Source of the DNA: Bilifractor porci
GTDB taxonomy: Bacteria > Bacillota > Clostridia > Lachnospirales > Lachnospiraceae
Reading direction: 5' to 3'
Assembly (NCBI RefSeq): GCF_009696005.1
Contig: NZ_VUMV01000010.1
Coordinates: forward strand, 1-64,000
Length of the DNA: 64,000 nt
The notes under the pieces were generated by a model. The model was given only the letters and a program-made list of their open reading frames with translations. It ran no database searches and was not told where the DNA came from. Below, in pieces: positions 25,589 to 33,138 of this stretch (its first letter is position 1; every line of letters starts with the position of its first letter). Position numbers and translations under genes: made by a program.

Positions 25589-26560
25589 TCACCGCACATC
25601 GGGAATTTCATACTTCCAGATCTTACGAATCCGATCCAGTATTTTCATCACCGCTATTGTCTCGGAATGCGGGATCTCCGGGCATTCCAGTTTGTGAGAG
25701 GCAATGGCGTCGGCACAGGAAAGCACTTCATACTCATAGCCGGTAATCTGTTCGGGAACCGGGTGAACGGCAGTCAGCCGGTGATTTTCATCATAGACAC
25801 GGATTTCCTCCGGATTGTTGATGTTCTGGATCTCCATATATCCCCTGGTGCCCATCAGAATGCCGATCCGGTCAGAGGCGCAGGTTGCGTCAAACTGCAT
25901 GCTGACCAGAATGTTTCCGGGATATTTCATCGTGATTGTTTCCGCCATATCCACACCGTGATCGAACACGGCAGATGTCTCGATTTCGGGCTCTGCGTCT
26001 CCCAGGATCATCCGGGTAAAATGGACGCCGTAAACGCCCAGGTCAAGAAGGGCGCCTCCCGCCAGATTCGGATCTGTGATCCTCTCAACCTGATCAATTT
26101 TATAGCAGAGATTGCAGTAGATAGACCGCAGATCACCGATAGCCCCGTTCTGGATAAGTTCCTGGATGATCTGCCTGGAAGGCATGTACCGGGTCCAGAT
26201 AGCTTCTGTGATCAGGACACCCTTTTCTTCTGCCATCCGGATCAGTTCTTCCGCCTGACTGGCATTTACCGTAAAAGATTTTTCACAGAGCACATTCCTC
26301 CCGGCTTCGATGGCCAGTCGGGCGGCTCGGAAATGGTGGGAATGCGGAACGGCAACATAAACCAGGTCGATGTTTTGATCTGCGGCCAGTTCCTCATAAC
26401 TGCCGTAGGCCTTTCTAAAACCATAGGTGTCTGCAAATTTCTGCGCTCTTTCCAGATCTCTTGCGCCGACGGCATACGCTTCCACCGAGTCCATCTTCGC
26501 GATGGTAGATGCCATCTTCCCGGCAATATTTCCGGCTCCCATGATTGCCATTTTCAGCAT
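25589..26560 (-). CDS. Gfo/Idh/MocA family NAD(P)-dependent oxidoreductase
   Basis: 323 aa. Rossmann motif GAGNIAGKMA at residues 8-17, AVPHSHH, the EKS variant of the family's EKP near residue 95, and DLGVYGVHFTRMILG in the C-terminal dimerisation domain. Probably oxidises or reduces a sugar, inositol or dihydrodiol; the substrate cannot be read from sequence. SD AAAAGGAG precedes the ATG. The NhaC antiporter gene on the same strand lies upstream of it (102 bases). Confidence 0.92.
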   Translation of the reverse strand: MLKMAIMGAGNIAGKMASTIAKMDSVEAYAVGARDLERAQKFADTYGFRKAYGSYEELAADQNIDLVYVAVPHSHHFRAARLAIEAGRNVLCEKSFTVNASQAEELIRMAEEKGVLITEAIWTRYMPSRQIIQELIQNGAIGDLRSIYCNLCYKIDQVERITDPNLAGGALLDLGVYGVHFTRMILGDAEPEIETSAVFDHGVDMAETITMKYPGNILVSMQFDATCASDRIGILMGTRGYMEIQNINNPEEIRVYDENHRLTAVHPVPEQITGYEYEVLSCADAIASHKLECPEIPHSETIAVMKILDRIRKIWKYEIPDVR

Positions 26561-26662
26561 GTGGTTTTCTCCTTTTTAGATTCTGTCTGCTGATTTTATA
26601 CTGTAAACATCCTCATATTACGTTGTCAGACGTTTTCCCGCAAGGGAAAAACGGCGGAAGAA

Positions 26663-28027
26663 TCAGTCCTTGCTTCCGCCTTTGTTTTCGGAAATAACCT
26701 TCCTTCCGTCAAACAGAATGGAGAGCAGCACAAAGATCAGCAGCAAAAACGGATAGAACAGCCAGGGAATAATGCTCACACTGGACAGATTACTCAGCTT
26801 TGCCGCGATCAGAAGCTGTGCCCCGTAGGGAATAATCCCCTGGAAAATGCAGGAGCAGGTGTCCAGCAGAGAGGCGGTTTTCTGCGGCGGAATTCGGTAC
26901 TCGGCGCTGACGGTTCTGGCTATGGGCGCCGCCACCACAATCGCGACGGTATTGTTGGCAGTGGCAATATCCATCAGGGCGGTCAGAAAGGCAATGCCCA
27001 TCATGCCGCCGCGCCTGCTGTGTGAAAATTTCCGTATAAAGGCCAGAATCGCTTCAAAACCGCCGTATTCTTCCATCAGGGCGCTGATGGAGGCAACCAG
27101 AATGGTCACGATCATGGTCTCAAACATGCCTGTTGTGCCGGATCCCATGGAAGAAAAGGCGCTTGCGAAGGTAAGGCTTCCGCAAAGACCTCCCATAATC
27201 AGGAACAGGATAATGCCGACACCCAGGACCACAAAGACATTTGTGCCGAGAAGAGCCATAATCAGAACGGCAAAATAGGGAATGGCCAGCCCGATATTAA
27301 AAGGATAATCCCCCAGTCTGGCGGGACCGCCGGAAAGCGCGATGCCAAGCAGGATACCCAGGGTGATCAGAGCCGCGGGCAGGGCGATTTTAATGTTGGT
27401 CCGGAACTTATCTTTCATGGCAACGCCCTGTGTTTTGGTAGCGGCAATCGTTGTGTCGGAAATAAAAGAAAGGTTGTCGCCGAACATGGCTCCGCCGACC
27501 ACGGTGCCCACACAGAGAGGGAGATTAAAACCGGCGGTCTGCGCCACCGATGCCGCAATCGGAACCAGGACGGTAATGGTTCCCACGCTGGTGCCCATGG
27601 CCATGGAGATCAGGCAGGAGATCACAAAAAGACCGGGAATAGCGAAACGGCCGGGAATAATGTTCAGCAGCATATTCGCCGTGCTCTCCACACCTCCGGC
27701 CTCCTGCGCAATGCCGCTGAAGGCGCCGGCCATCAGAAAAATAAACAGCATAATGGTAATGTTGTCGTCCCCGATTCCCTTTGCGCAGATGTGGATTTTC
27801 TCGTCAAAGGAGAGAGAAGGATTCTGCAAAAAGGCGACAATCAGGGCAAGCCCGAAAGCTACGACAACAGACATCACATAAAAGCCCATCTGACCGTCCT
27901 GCGGGTGTATGTACTCAAAATAAATACCGGTGCCCAGATAAAGAATCAGAAAAACCAGAATCGGCGTCAGCGCCTTCGGGTTTGGCTTCTTGCCGGAACC
28001 CTGCGGATTCTCCGCTAAATTGCTCAT
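26663..28027 (-). CDS. NhaC-family Na+/H+ antiporter
   Basis: 454 aa, 11-12 membrane segments. Diagnostic stretches are SMAMGTSVGTITVLVPIA, GAMFGDNLSFISDTTIAATK and TANNTVAIVVAAPIA. Likely exchanges protons for sodium; some relatives swap organic substrates (malate/lactate), which cannot be excluded. SD GGGGGTAACATG-type upstream. A hairpin GGCGGAAG / CTTCCGCC spans its stop codon. Confidence 0.92.
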   Translation of the reverse strand: MSNLAENPQGSGKKPNPKALTPILVFLILYLGTGIYFEYIHPQDGQMGFYVMSVVVAFGLALIVAFLQNPSLSFDEKIHICAKGIGDDNITIMLFIFLMAGAFSGIAQEAGGVESTANMLLNIIPGRFAIPGLFVISCLISMAMGTSVGTITVLVPIAASVAQTAGFNLPLCVGTVVGGAMFGDNLSFISDTTIAATKTQGVAMKDKFRTNIKIALPAALITLGILLGIALSGGPARLGDYPFNIGLAIPYFAVLIMALLGTNVFVVLGVGIILFLIMGGLCGSLTFASAFSSMGSGTTGMFETMIVTILVASISALMEEYGGFEAILAFIRKFSHSRRGGMMGIAFLTALMDIATANNTVAIVVAAPIARTVSAEYRIPPQKTASLLDTCSCIFQGIIPYGAQLLIAAKLSNLSSVSIIPWLFYPFLLLIFVLLSILFDGRKVISENKGGSKD

Positions 28028-28476
28028 TTCATGTTACCCCCTTCAAAATAAAATACTATATGTTATCTTATCATACAAAGCTGCCGAGGCATACCTGATT
28101 TTAAGCAGATAAATGGAATGGCGCCGCCATCAGCATGTTTCCGGAGGCACATCCACTCTAAAAAACCGCGCGCTTCAAAAATCGGCGCGATCACGAAACG
28201 CGTAAGTTTTCTCTGCCCGGAAGTTGTGTTATGATACTCGGTAAGCGTTCCTTTCCCGGGACGGGCAGAGGATGCTTCTTCCGGAGAGAAGGGACACAGC
28301 ACTGATTACAGAAAACATATCAGCGGATAATGCTATATAAAAACAGAAAAGAACACTCCGACGGATAGTGCTTTATAAAAGCAGCCGGAAAAAATAAGCC
28401 AGCGGTCAGCATCTCATGAAAACAGCAGCGGCAGGGCAGCCGTTCTGCGGAAAACGGCTGGAGGAGAGGCAGTTTC
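28028..28476. other. Intergenic region between nhaC-type gene and cls
   Basis: 450 bases with no supported gene. It must contain the divergent promoters. Two near-identical 23-bp direct repeats occur at 28323-28345 and 28360-28382 (CGGATARTGCTWTATAAAARCAG), close to the cls start. A 79-aa minus ORF (28063-28302) shows no SD or known family. Confidence 0.4.
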
Positions 28477-30042
28477 ATGAACAGTGAAAAAATGCGGGTA
28501 GAGCAGAAAACAGCAACAAAAAACAGCATCGTCCGTCTGTTTTTTGTGGTCCTTCTGATTGCGCTTCAGTTTGTGTGGATCTACTATCTGATCACATTTC
28601 TGGAGTCCCATGTGCCCTGGCTTTCTACGGTCATTACGTCCGGCGCTCTGGTGCTTGCGCTGACGATCAGCGCACGGCACATGAATGCGTCCTACCGGAT
28701 GTTCTGGATCATCATGGTTCTGGTGTTTCCGGTTCTGGGAATTCCTTTCTACGCGATTATGGGGAGAAGAAATTCCACAAAACGGATGAGAGTCCGCTTT
28801 GAAAAGGTGGATCATATGCTGTTTGGCAGGCTCAAACAGCAGCAGGAGGTGATGGAACGCCTGGAAAAGGAGGACCTGAGGGCAGCGGGAACGTCTAATT
28901 ACCTGCTGAAAACCTGTCGGTTTCCGGTGTATCAGAATACAGACGTCCAGTTCTTCCCGGATGCCGCGCTTGCTTTCGAGGCGCAGCTGAAGGATCTGGA
29001 ATCGGCGGAGCAGTTTATCTTTATGGAGTATTTCGCTATAGAGAGAAACGGGGCGTTTCAGCGTGTTTTGGAGATCCTGAAAAGAAAAGCGGCTCAGGGG
29101 GTGGAGATCCGTATCACCTACGATGATATCGGCAGCATAACATTTCTGGATTCCCGCTTTACACGGGAAATGGAGAGTTACGGCATCCACTGCCAGCGTT
29201 TTAATCCGGTGCTTCCTTTCCTGAATATTTTCATGAACAACCGGGATCACCGGAAAATTATGGTGATAGACGGAAAAATCGGTTACACCGGCGGCTACAA
29301 CATGGCAAATGAGTATTTCCATCTTACGCAGCCCTATGGGTTCTGGAAGGACACCGGCGTCCGGCTGCAGGGAGACGCAGTCAGGACACTGACGGTGATC
29401 TGCATGGAAATGTGGGGACTTATGTCGGAAAATATCAATATCGAGCGCGGTGAGCGCTTTCTGACAGCCGTCCCTTACCACGCGAAGGAGACAGGCTACG
29501 TTCAGCCCTATGCGGACAGTCCTCTGGATGATGAGCCGACCGGGGAAGAGGTTTACATGAATATCCTGCGTACAGCAAAGAATTACGCATGGTTTGTTAC
29601 GCCTTATCTGCTCATCACAGACGAGATGAAGCGGGAATTTGTCGGCGCGGCAAAAAGAGGGGTGGACGTCCGCATCATCACACCGGGAATACCGGATAAA
29701 AAAATGGTCTATCAGGAGACGCGTTCCTATTACGCGGGACTGGTGCGCGGAGGTGTCCGTATTTATGAGTACACACCGGGCTTCTGTCATGCCAAAATGA
29801 GCATTGCGGATGATGTTTCCGCCACGGTCGGCACGATCAACCTGGACTACCGGAGCCTGTACCTTCATTTCGAGAACGGAGTGCTGTTTCATCACTGTAA
29901 AATTGTGGAAGAGATTCATCAGGATTTTGAGACGATGTTCTCCGAATCCAGGGAGGTTACCGACCACTACAGAAAGGGAGCGCAGAATATTGTTCAGCGA
30001 AGCGTGCGCGCCATGCTCCGGTTTGTCGCACCGCTTCTGTAA
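28477..30042 (+). CDS. cls: Cardiolipin synthase
   Basis: 521 aa. Two N-terminal membrane segments (IVRLFFVVLLIALQFVW; TVITSGALVLALTIS) then the nuclease-type N-terminal PLDNc region and two HKD motifs: NNRDHRKIMVIDGKIGYTGG (~250) and GFCHAKMSIADD (~433). Joins two phosphatidylglycerols to cardiolipin and glycerol at the membrane. SD GGAGGAGAGG. The last seven codons lie inside a 67-bp tandem repeat that continues past the stop. Confidence 0.94.
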   Translation: MNSEKMRVEQKTATKNSIVRLFFVVLLIALQFVWIYYLITFLESHVPWLSTVITSGALVLALTISARHMNASYRMFWIIMVLVFPVLGIPFYAIMGRRNSTKRMRVRFEKVDHMLFGRLKQQQEVMERLEKEDLRAAGTSNYLLKTCRFPVYQNTDVQFFPDAALAFEAQLKDLESAEQFIFMEYFAIERNGAFQRVLEILKRKAAQGVEIRITYDDIGSITFLDSRFTREMESYGIHCQRFNPVLPFLNIFMNNRDHRKIMVIDGKIGYTGGYNMANEYFHLTQPYGFWKDTGVRLQGDAVRTLTVICMEMWGLMSENINIERGERFLTAVPYHAKETGYVQPYADSPLDDEPTGEEVYMNILRTAKNYAWFVTPYLLITDEMKREFVGAAKRGVDVRIITPGIPDKKMVYQETRSYYAGLVRGGVRIYEYTPGFCHAKMSIADDVSATVGTINLDYRSLYLHFENGVLFHHCKIVEEIHQDFETMFSESREVTDHYRKGAQNIVQRSVRAMLRFVAPLL

Positions 30043-30176
30043 TATCCCGGAGAACGGACAGAAAAAGAGAACGCCGGAACTGCACCGTTTTGCCGCTCCA
30101 CTCCTGCAACATCTCGGAGGACGGACAGAAAGAGGGAGCGCCGGAGCTGCACCGGCTTGCCGCCCCGCTTCTGTCA
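30019..30176 (+). repeat. 67-bp tandem repeat over the cls stop codon
   Basis: Units 30019-30085 and 30086-30152 are ~81% identical (13 mismatches by eye), and a third partial unit begins at 30153. The first unit contains the final RFVAPLL codons and the stop of cls; later units carry recognisable but frame-shifted copies (67 is not a multiple of 3). Confidence 0.85.
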
Positions 30177-30290
30177 TCTGCGCAGACAGGAAACAGATAG
30201 GTGTTTGATAAGTTAACACGGATTCTCAATCAGATATTTATTTCAAAAAAATAGGACAAAAGAACAGAAAGAGGACAGAAAGGGAAGACC

Positions 30291-31844
30291 ATGACAGACA
30301 ATGACTATATAGACGGAGACTACCGGGAAGTCACGGAGGAAGAAAAAGAGGAAGAAAGCACAGAAGGAGGACGTATGGAATCCGGAGAGACGGCAGACGA
30401 AGATTCTTCCGGAGAGAGCAGGGATAACAGCAAGCAGGATCGGGATGCGGAAGATGAGGAAAAGACAAGGCAGAAGGAGCGGTTTTGTATGATGTGCCGC
30501 CGCCCGGAGAGCAAGACCGGCAGGCTGATCGAAATGCCAGGCGGCATGTGCATCTGCAGAGACTGCATGCAGAAGGGCATGGACAGTGTTCAGAACAGCA
30601 TGCAGAGCGGGAACCTCCAGAACCTTCTGCAGAATATGCCCGGCAATATCCAGATGATCGACCTTTCCAGCCTTGGTCTGGGTGTTCCGCAGAATCGCAG
30701 AAAGAAAAAGGAAGAGACGGAGAAATCTTCTGCACCGAAAAAGAAGATGACCATGAAAGACATTCCGGCTCCGCATCTGATAAAGGCCAAGCTGGACGAG
30801 TATGTAATCGGGCAGGAACACGCAAAGAAGGTCATGGCTGTCGGCGTCTATAATCACTATAAGAGGATTCTCCAGGATCCGGAGGAAGAGAAAAAAGACG
30901 GCGTGGAGATCCAGAAATCCAATATGCTGATGATCGGACCCACCGGTTCCGGCAAGACCTACCTGGTGCAGACACTGGCAAAACTTCTGGATGTTCCGCT
31001 GGCACTTACAGACGCAACCAGCCTGACAGAAGCCGGATATATCGGAGATGATATCGAGAGCGTTGTTTCCAAGCTTCTGGCCGCGGCGGACAACGATGTG
31101 GAGCGGGCAGAGCACGGTATTATCTTTATCGATGAAATTGATAAAATTGCGAAGAAAAGAAATACAAACCAGAGGGATGTCAGCGGAGAAGCGGTTCAGC
31201 AGGGCCTTCTGAAACTGCTGGAGGGAAGTGAGATAGAAGTCCCGGTCGGGGCAACCAGCAAGAATGCCATGGTGCCGCTGGAAACCGTGAATACGAAAAA
31301 CATTCTGTTTATCTGCGGCGGTGCTTTTCCGAACCTGGAAGACATCATCCGTGAAAGACTGACCAAAAGCGCCTCCATGGGATTCCAGGCGGAGCTGCGG
31401 GACGCCGCGGACAAAGACCCGGATATTCTGCAGAAGGTAACGATGGATGATCTGCGGGAATTCGGTATGATTCCGGAATTCCTGGGGAGACTCCCGGTTG
31501 TATTTGCGCTTCAGAGTCTGACCGAGGATATGCTGGTCAAGATCCTGAAAGAGCCGAAGAATGCCATCCTCCGGCAGTATCAGAAGCTGATGGAACTGGA
31601 TGAGGTGAAGCTGACCTTTGAGGATGACGCTCTGCATGCCATCGCGAAAAAGGCGCTGGAGAAGGACACAGGAGCCCGCGCCCTGCGGTCCATCATAGAG
31701 GATTTTATGCTTGATATCATGTATGAAATCCCCAAGGATCCGGACATCGGAGAAGTCGTCATCACAAAAGAATATGTGGAACACACCGGCGGACCCAGGA
31801 TTATCATGCGCAGCGAGAACGTGCCGCAGAAGTCCGGAGATTAA
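30291..31844 (+). CDS. clpX: ATP-dependent Clp protease ATP-binding subunit ClpX, extended N-terminus
   Basis: 517 aa; typical ClpX is ~415-430. A ~60-residue acidic Glu/Asp/Ser-rich extension precedes a zinc-binding domain (Cys66-x2-Cys69, Cys87/Cys89, Cys92), then a longer-than-usual Met/Gln-rich linker and the AAA+ core: Walker A GPTGSGKT, Walker B IIFIDEIDKIAKK, sensor 2 GARALRSIIEDFMLD. Unfolds substrates for ClpP. No clpP or tig lies alongside, unlike the classical locus, so this may be a second, specialised ClpX. An internal ATG at 30375 would remove 28 residues, but the SD-like AAAGGGA supports 30291. Confidence 0.9.
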   Translation: MTDNDYIDGDYREVTEEEKEEESTEGGRMESGETADEDSSGESRDNSKQDRDAEDEEKTRQKERFCMMCRRPESKTGRLIEMPGGMCICRDCMQKGMDSVQNSMQSGNLQNLLQNMPGNIQMIDLSSLGLGVPQNRRKKKEETEKSSAPKKKMTMKDIPAPHLIKAKLDEYVIGQEHAKKVMAVGVYNHYKRILQDPEEEKKDGVEIQKSNMLMIGPTGSGKTYLVQTLAKLLDVPLALTDATSLTEAGYIGDDIESVVSKLLAAADNDVERAEHGIIFIDEIDKIAKKRNTNQRDVSGEAVQQGLLKLLEGSEIEVPVGATSKNAMVPLETVNTKNILFICGGAFPNLEDIIRERLTKSASMGFQAELRDAADKDPDILQKVTMDDLREFGMIPEFLGRLPVVFALQSLTEDMLVKILKEPKNAILRQYQKLMELDEVKLTFEDDALHAIAKKALEKDTGARALRSIIEDFMLDIMYEIPKDPDIGEVVITKEYVEHTGGPRIIMRSENVPQKSGD

Positions 31845-31862
31845 AAAAACTGGCGAAAGTAC

Positions 31863-31953
31863 TTGATTTCTTTTGCAGTTAATATTATTATATTTGTGTT
31901 AAGAGAATCTAATTTCAATATCAAAGGTTTAATTATGAGGATTGGTTTCGCCA
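31863..31953 (+). promoter_or_regulatory. Promoter of the feo cluster
   Basis: TTGATT (31863-31868) and TATTAT (31886-31891), 17-bp spacer. The promoter is bracketed by inverted repeats TGGCGAAA (~31852) and TTTCGCCA (~31946), and AATTTCAATATC follows the -10. Iron control is likely from the genes, but no canonical Fur box is visible. Confidence 0.5.
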
Positions 31954-31981
31954 ATTATTCAGATCAGAGAGGAGGAAGCTT

Positions 31982-32218
31982 ATGGCAGTAAACGTTATTA
32001 TTGTTACGATTATCGTCGCACTGGTTATTCTGGCCATCCGCGGTGCAATAAAAAATCCGAATCCCTGTGATACCTGTGGAGGGAACAGCTCTTCCTGTCA
32101 TAAAGCACACTGCAGCCACACCGGAGAAATCCGGGAAGGTTATTATCGGGATCAGAAGCTGAATCAGCTCTGGGAAGAGACAAGAGGGTCAAACAGCAAA
32201 GCCGGGACACATTCCTGA
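31982..32218 (+). CDS. FeoB-associated Cys-rich membrane protein
   Basis: 78 aa. One N-terminal membrane helix (VIIVTIIVALVILAIRGAI) and a short Cys cluster CDTCGGNSSSCHKAHCSH, matching the small proteins that accompany FeoB in Firmicutes. Probably assists Fe(II) transfer at the membrane; exact role unknown. SD GGAGGAAGC. First gene of the Feo group; a hairpin with a T run follows. Confidence 0.88.
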   Translation: MAVNVIIVTIIVALVILAIRGAIKNPNPCDTCGGNSSSCHKAHCSHTGEIREGYYRDQKLNQLWEETRGSNSKAGTHS

Positions 32219-32274
32219 TTTCACGACAGGTACCGCACAAACCGCAGCCGGTTCCTGATCGCAGAGCGGATTTT

Positions 32275-32325
32275 CAAAAAAGGGGCTCCTGCATTCCTCC
32301 GGGAAGAGCAGATGAGCCTTTTCTT
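32275..32325 (+). terminator. Terminator after the FeoB-associated gene
   Basis: AAAAGGGGCTC pairs with GAGCCTTTTC around an inner TTCC/GGAA hairpin; ends TTTTCTT. Separates this gene from feoA transcription. Confidence 0.6.
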
Positions 32326-32336
32326 GAGAATAATGG

Positions 32337-32376
32337 TTAGTTAAAATTAACAATTATTTAGCTTGACATATATTAT
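32337..32376 (+). promoter_or_regulatory. feoA promoter with DtxR-like dyad
   Basis: TTAACA (32347-32352) and TATTAT (32371-32376), 18-bp spacer. The -35 is inside an imperfect dyad TTAGTTAAAATTAACAATTA (32337-32356) that resembles DtxR/IdeR-type operators, suggesting iron repression. This is judged by eye only. Confidence 0.45.
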
Positions 32377-32471
32377 GCTTGCGTATCTGACATTGGTATC
32401 ATGCAGATAGCTGCAGTAGGATCCCGCTTATGGCGTTATATGGAAGGGCAGGATAGGAAAGGAGATCGCAT

Positions 32472-32705
32472 ATGTTTCCACTTACATTTGGCGAAGCCGG
32501 AGACAATCTGATGATTCAGCAGGTTGGCGGATCGGAAGAGGTAAAAAAGCATCTGGGAGATCTGGGGTTTGTTCCCGGCGCTTCGCTCAGGGTCATCTCT
32601 TCCCACAACGGAGATATGATCATTGATCTAAAAGGAACCAAGCTGGCCATCACCAGGGAAATGGCTTCCAAGGTCAGGACGGATAAGTTGAATTCCAAGT
32701 TCTGA
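32472..32705 (+). CDS. feoA: Ferrous iron transport protein A (first copy)
   Basis: 77 aa, SH3-like FeoA domain: LTFGEAGDNLMIQQVGG, HLGDLGFVPGASLRVIS, and IDLKGTKLAITREMASKV. FeoA is a small cytosolic partner that modulates FeoB. SD AAAGGAG. Two consecutive FeoA genes precede feoB, a common clostridial arrangement. Confidence 0.93.
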   Translation: MFPLTFGEAGDNLMIQQVGGSEEVKKHLGDLGFVPGASLRVISSHNGDMIIDLKGTKLAITREMASKVRTDKLNSKF

Positions 32706-32854
32706 GACAAAAGAAAGACGTCCCCTGCAAGCAATATCAACAAATAAAGAGGGGAGCAGATTCCGCAGGCATTCTACCCTGCGCGGCAGAGAGGTTTTGC
32801 TTCTGCCTGCCGGACAGGAAAAGAAAATACATGAGGATAAAGGAGAAAAGAGAA

Positions 32855-33076
32855 ATGGCAACATTAAAGGATGCACCGATGAAGAGTACGGTGAATGTCG
32901 TAAAGATTCATGGCACAGACAAAGTGAAACGCCGGATCATGGATATGGGCATCACCAAGGGAACAGAAATTTATGTCCGCAAAGTTGCACCTCTGGGAGA
33001 TCCTATCGAGGTAACCGTGAGAGGGTTCGAGCTCTCGCTTCGAAAAGATGAAGCTTCCAATATTGAAGTAGAGTAA
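32855..33076 (+). CDS. feoA: Ferrous iron transport protein A (second copy)
   Basis: 73 aa from ATG 32855 with SD AAGGAGAAAAGAG; an in-frame ATG at 32831 has no SD. FeoA domain with KRRIMDMGITKGTEIYVRKV, DPIEVTVRGFELSLRKDEA. Its sequence is quite different from the first copy, so the two are not a recent duplication and may have distinct roles at FeoB. Confidence 0.93.
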   Translation: MATLKDAPMKSTVNVVKIHGTDKVKRRIMDMGITKGTEIYVRKVAPLGDPIEVTVRGFELSLRKDEASNIEVE

Positions 33077-33138
33077 CCTGAGGGGAAATACTTCATATTG
33101 TTAGTGAATACAAAAGAACCATTGATGAGGAGGCTGTT

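Noticed and set aside
30019-30176. 67-bp repeats as a CRISPR array
   Set aside because: No spacers, too few units, and no dyad in the repeat.
28414-30219. 601-aa minus-strand ORF
   Set aside because: Antisense to cardiolipin synthase, whose HKD motifs are unmistakable on the plus strand.
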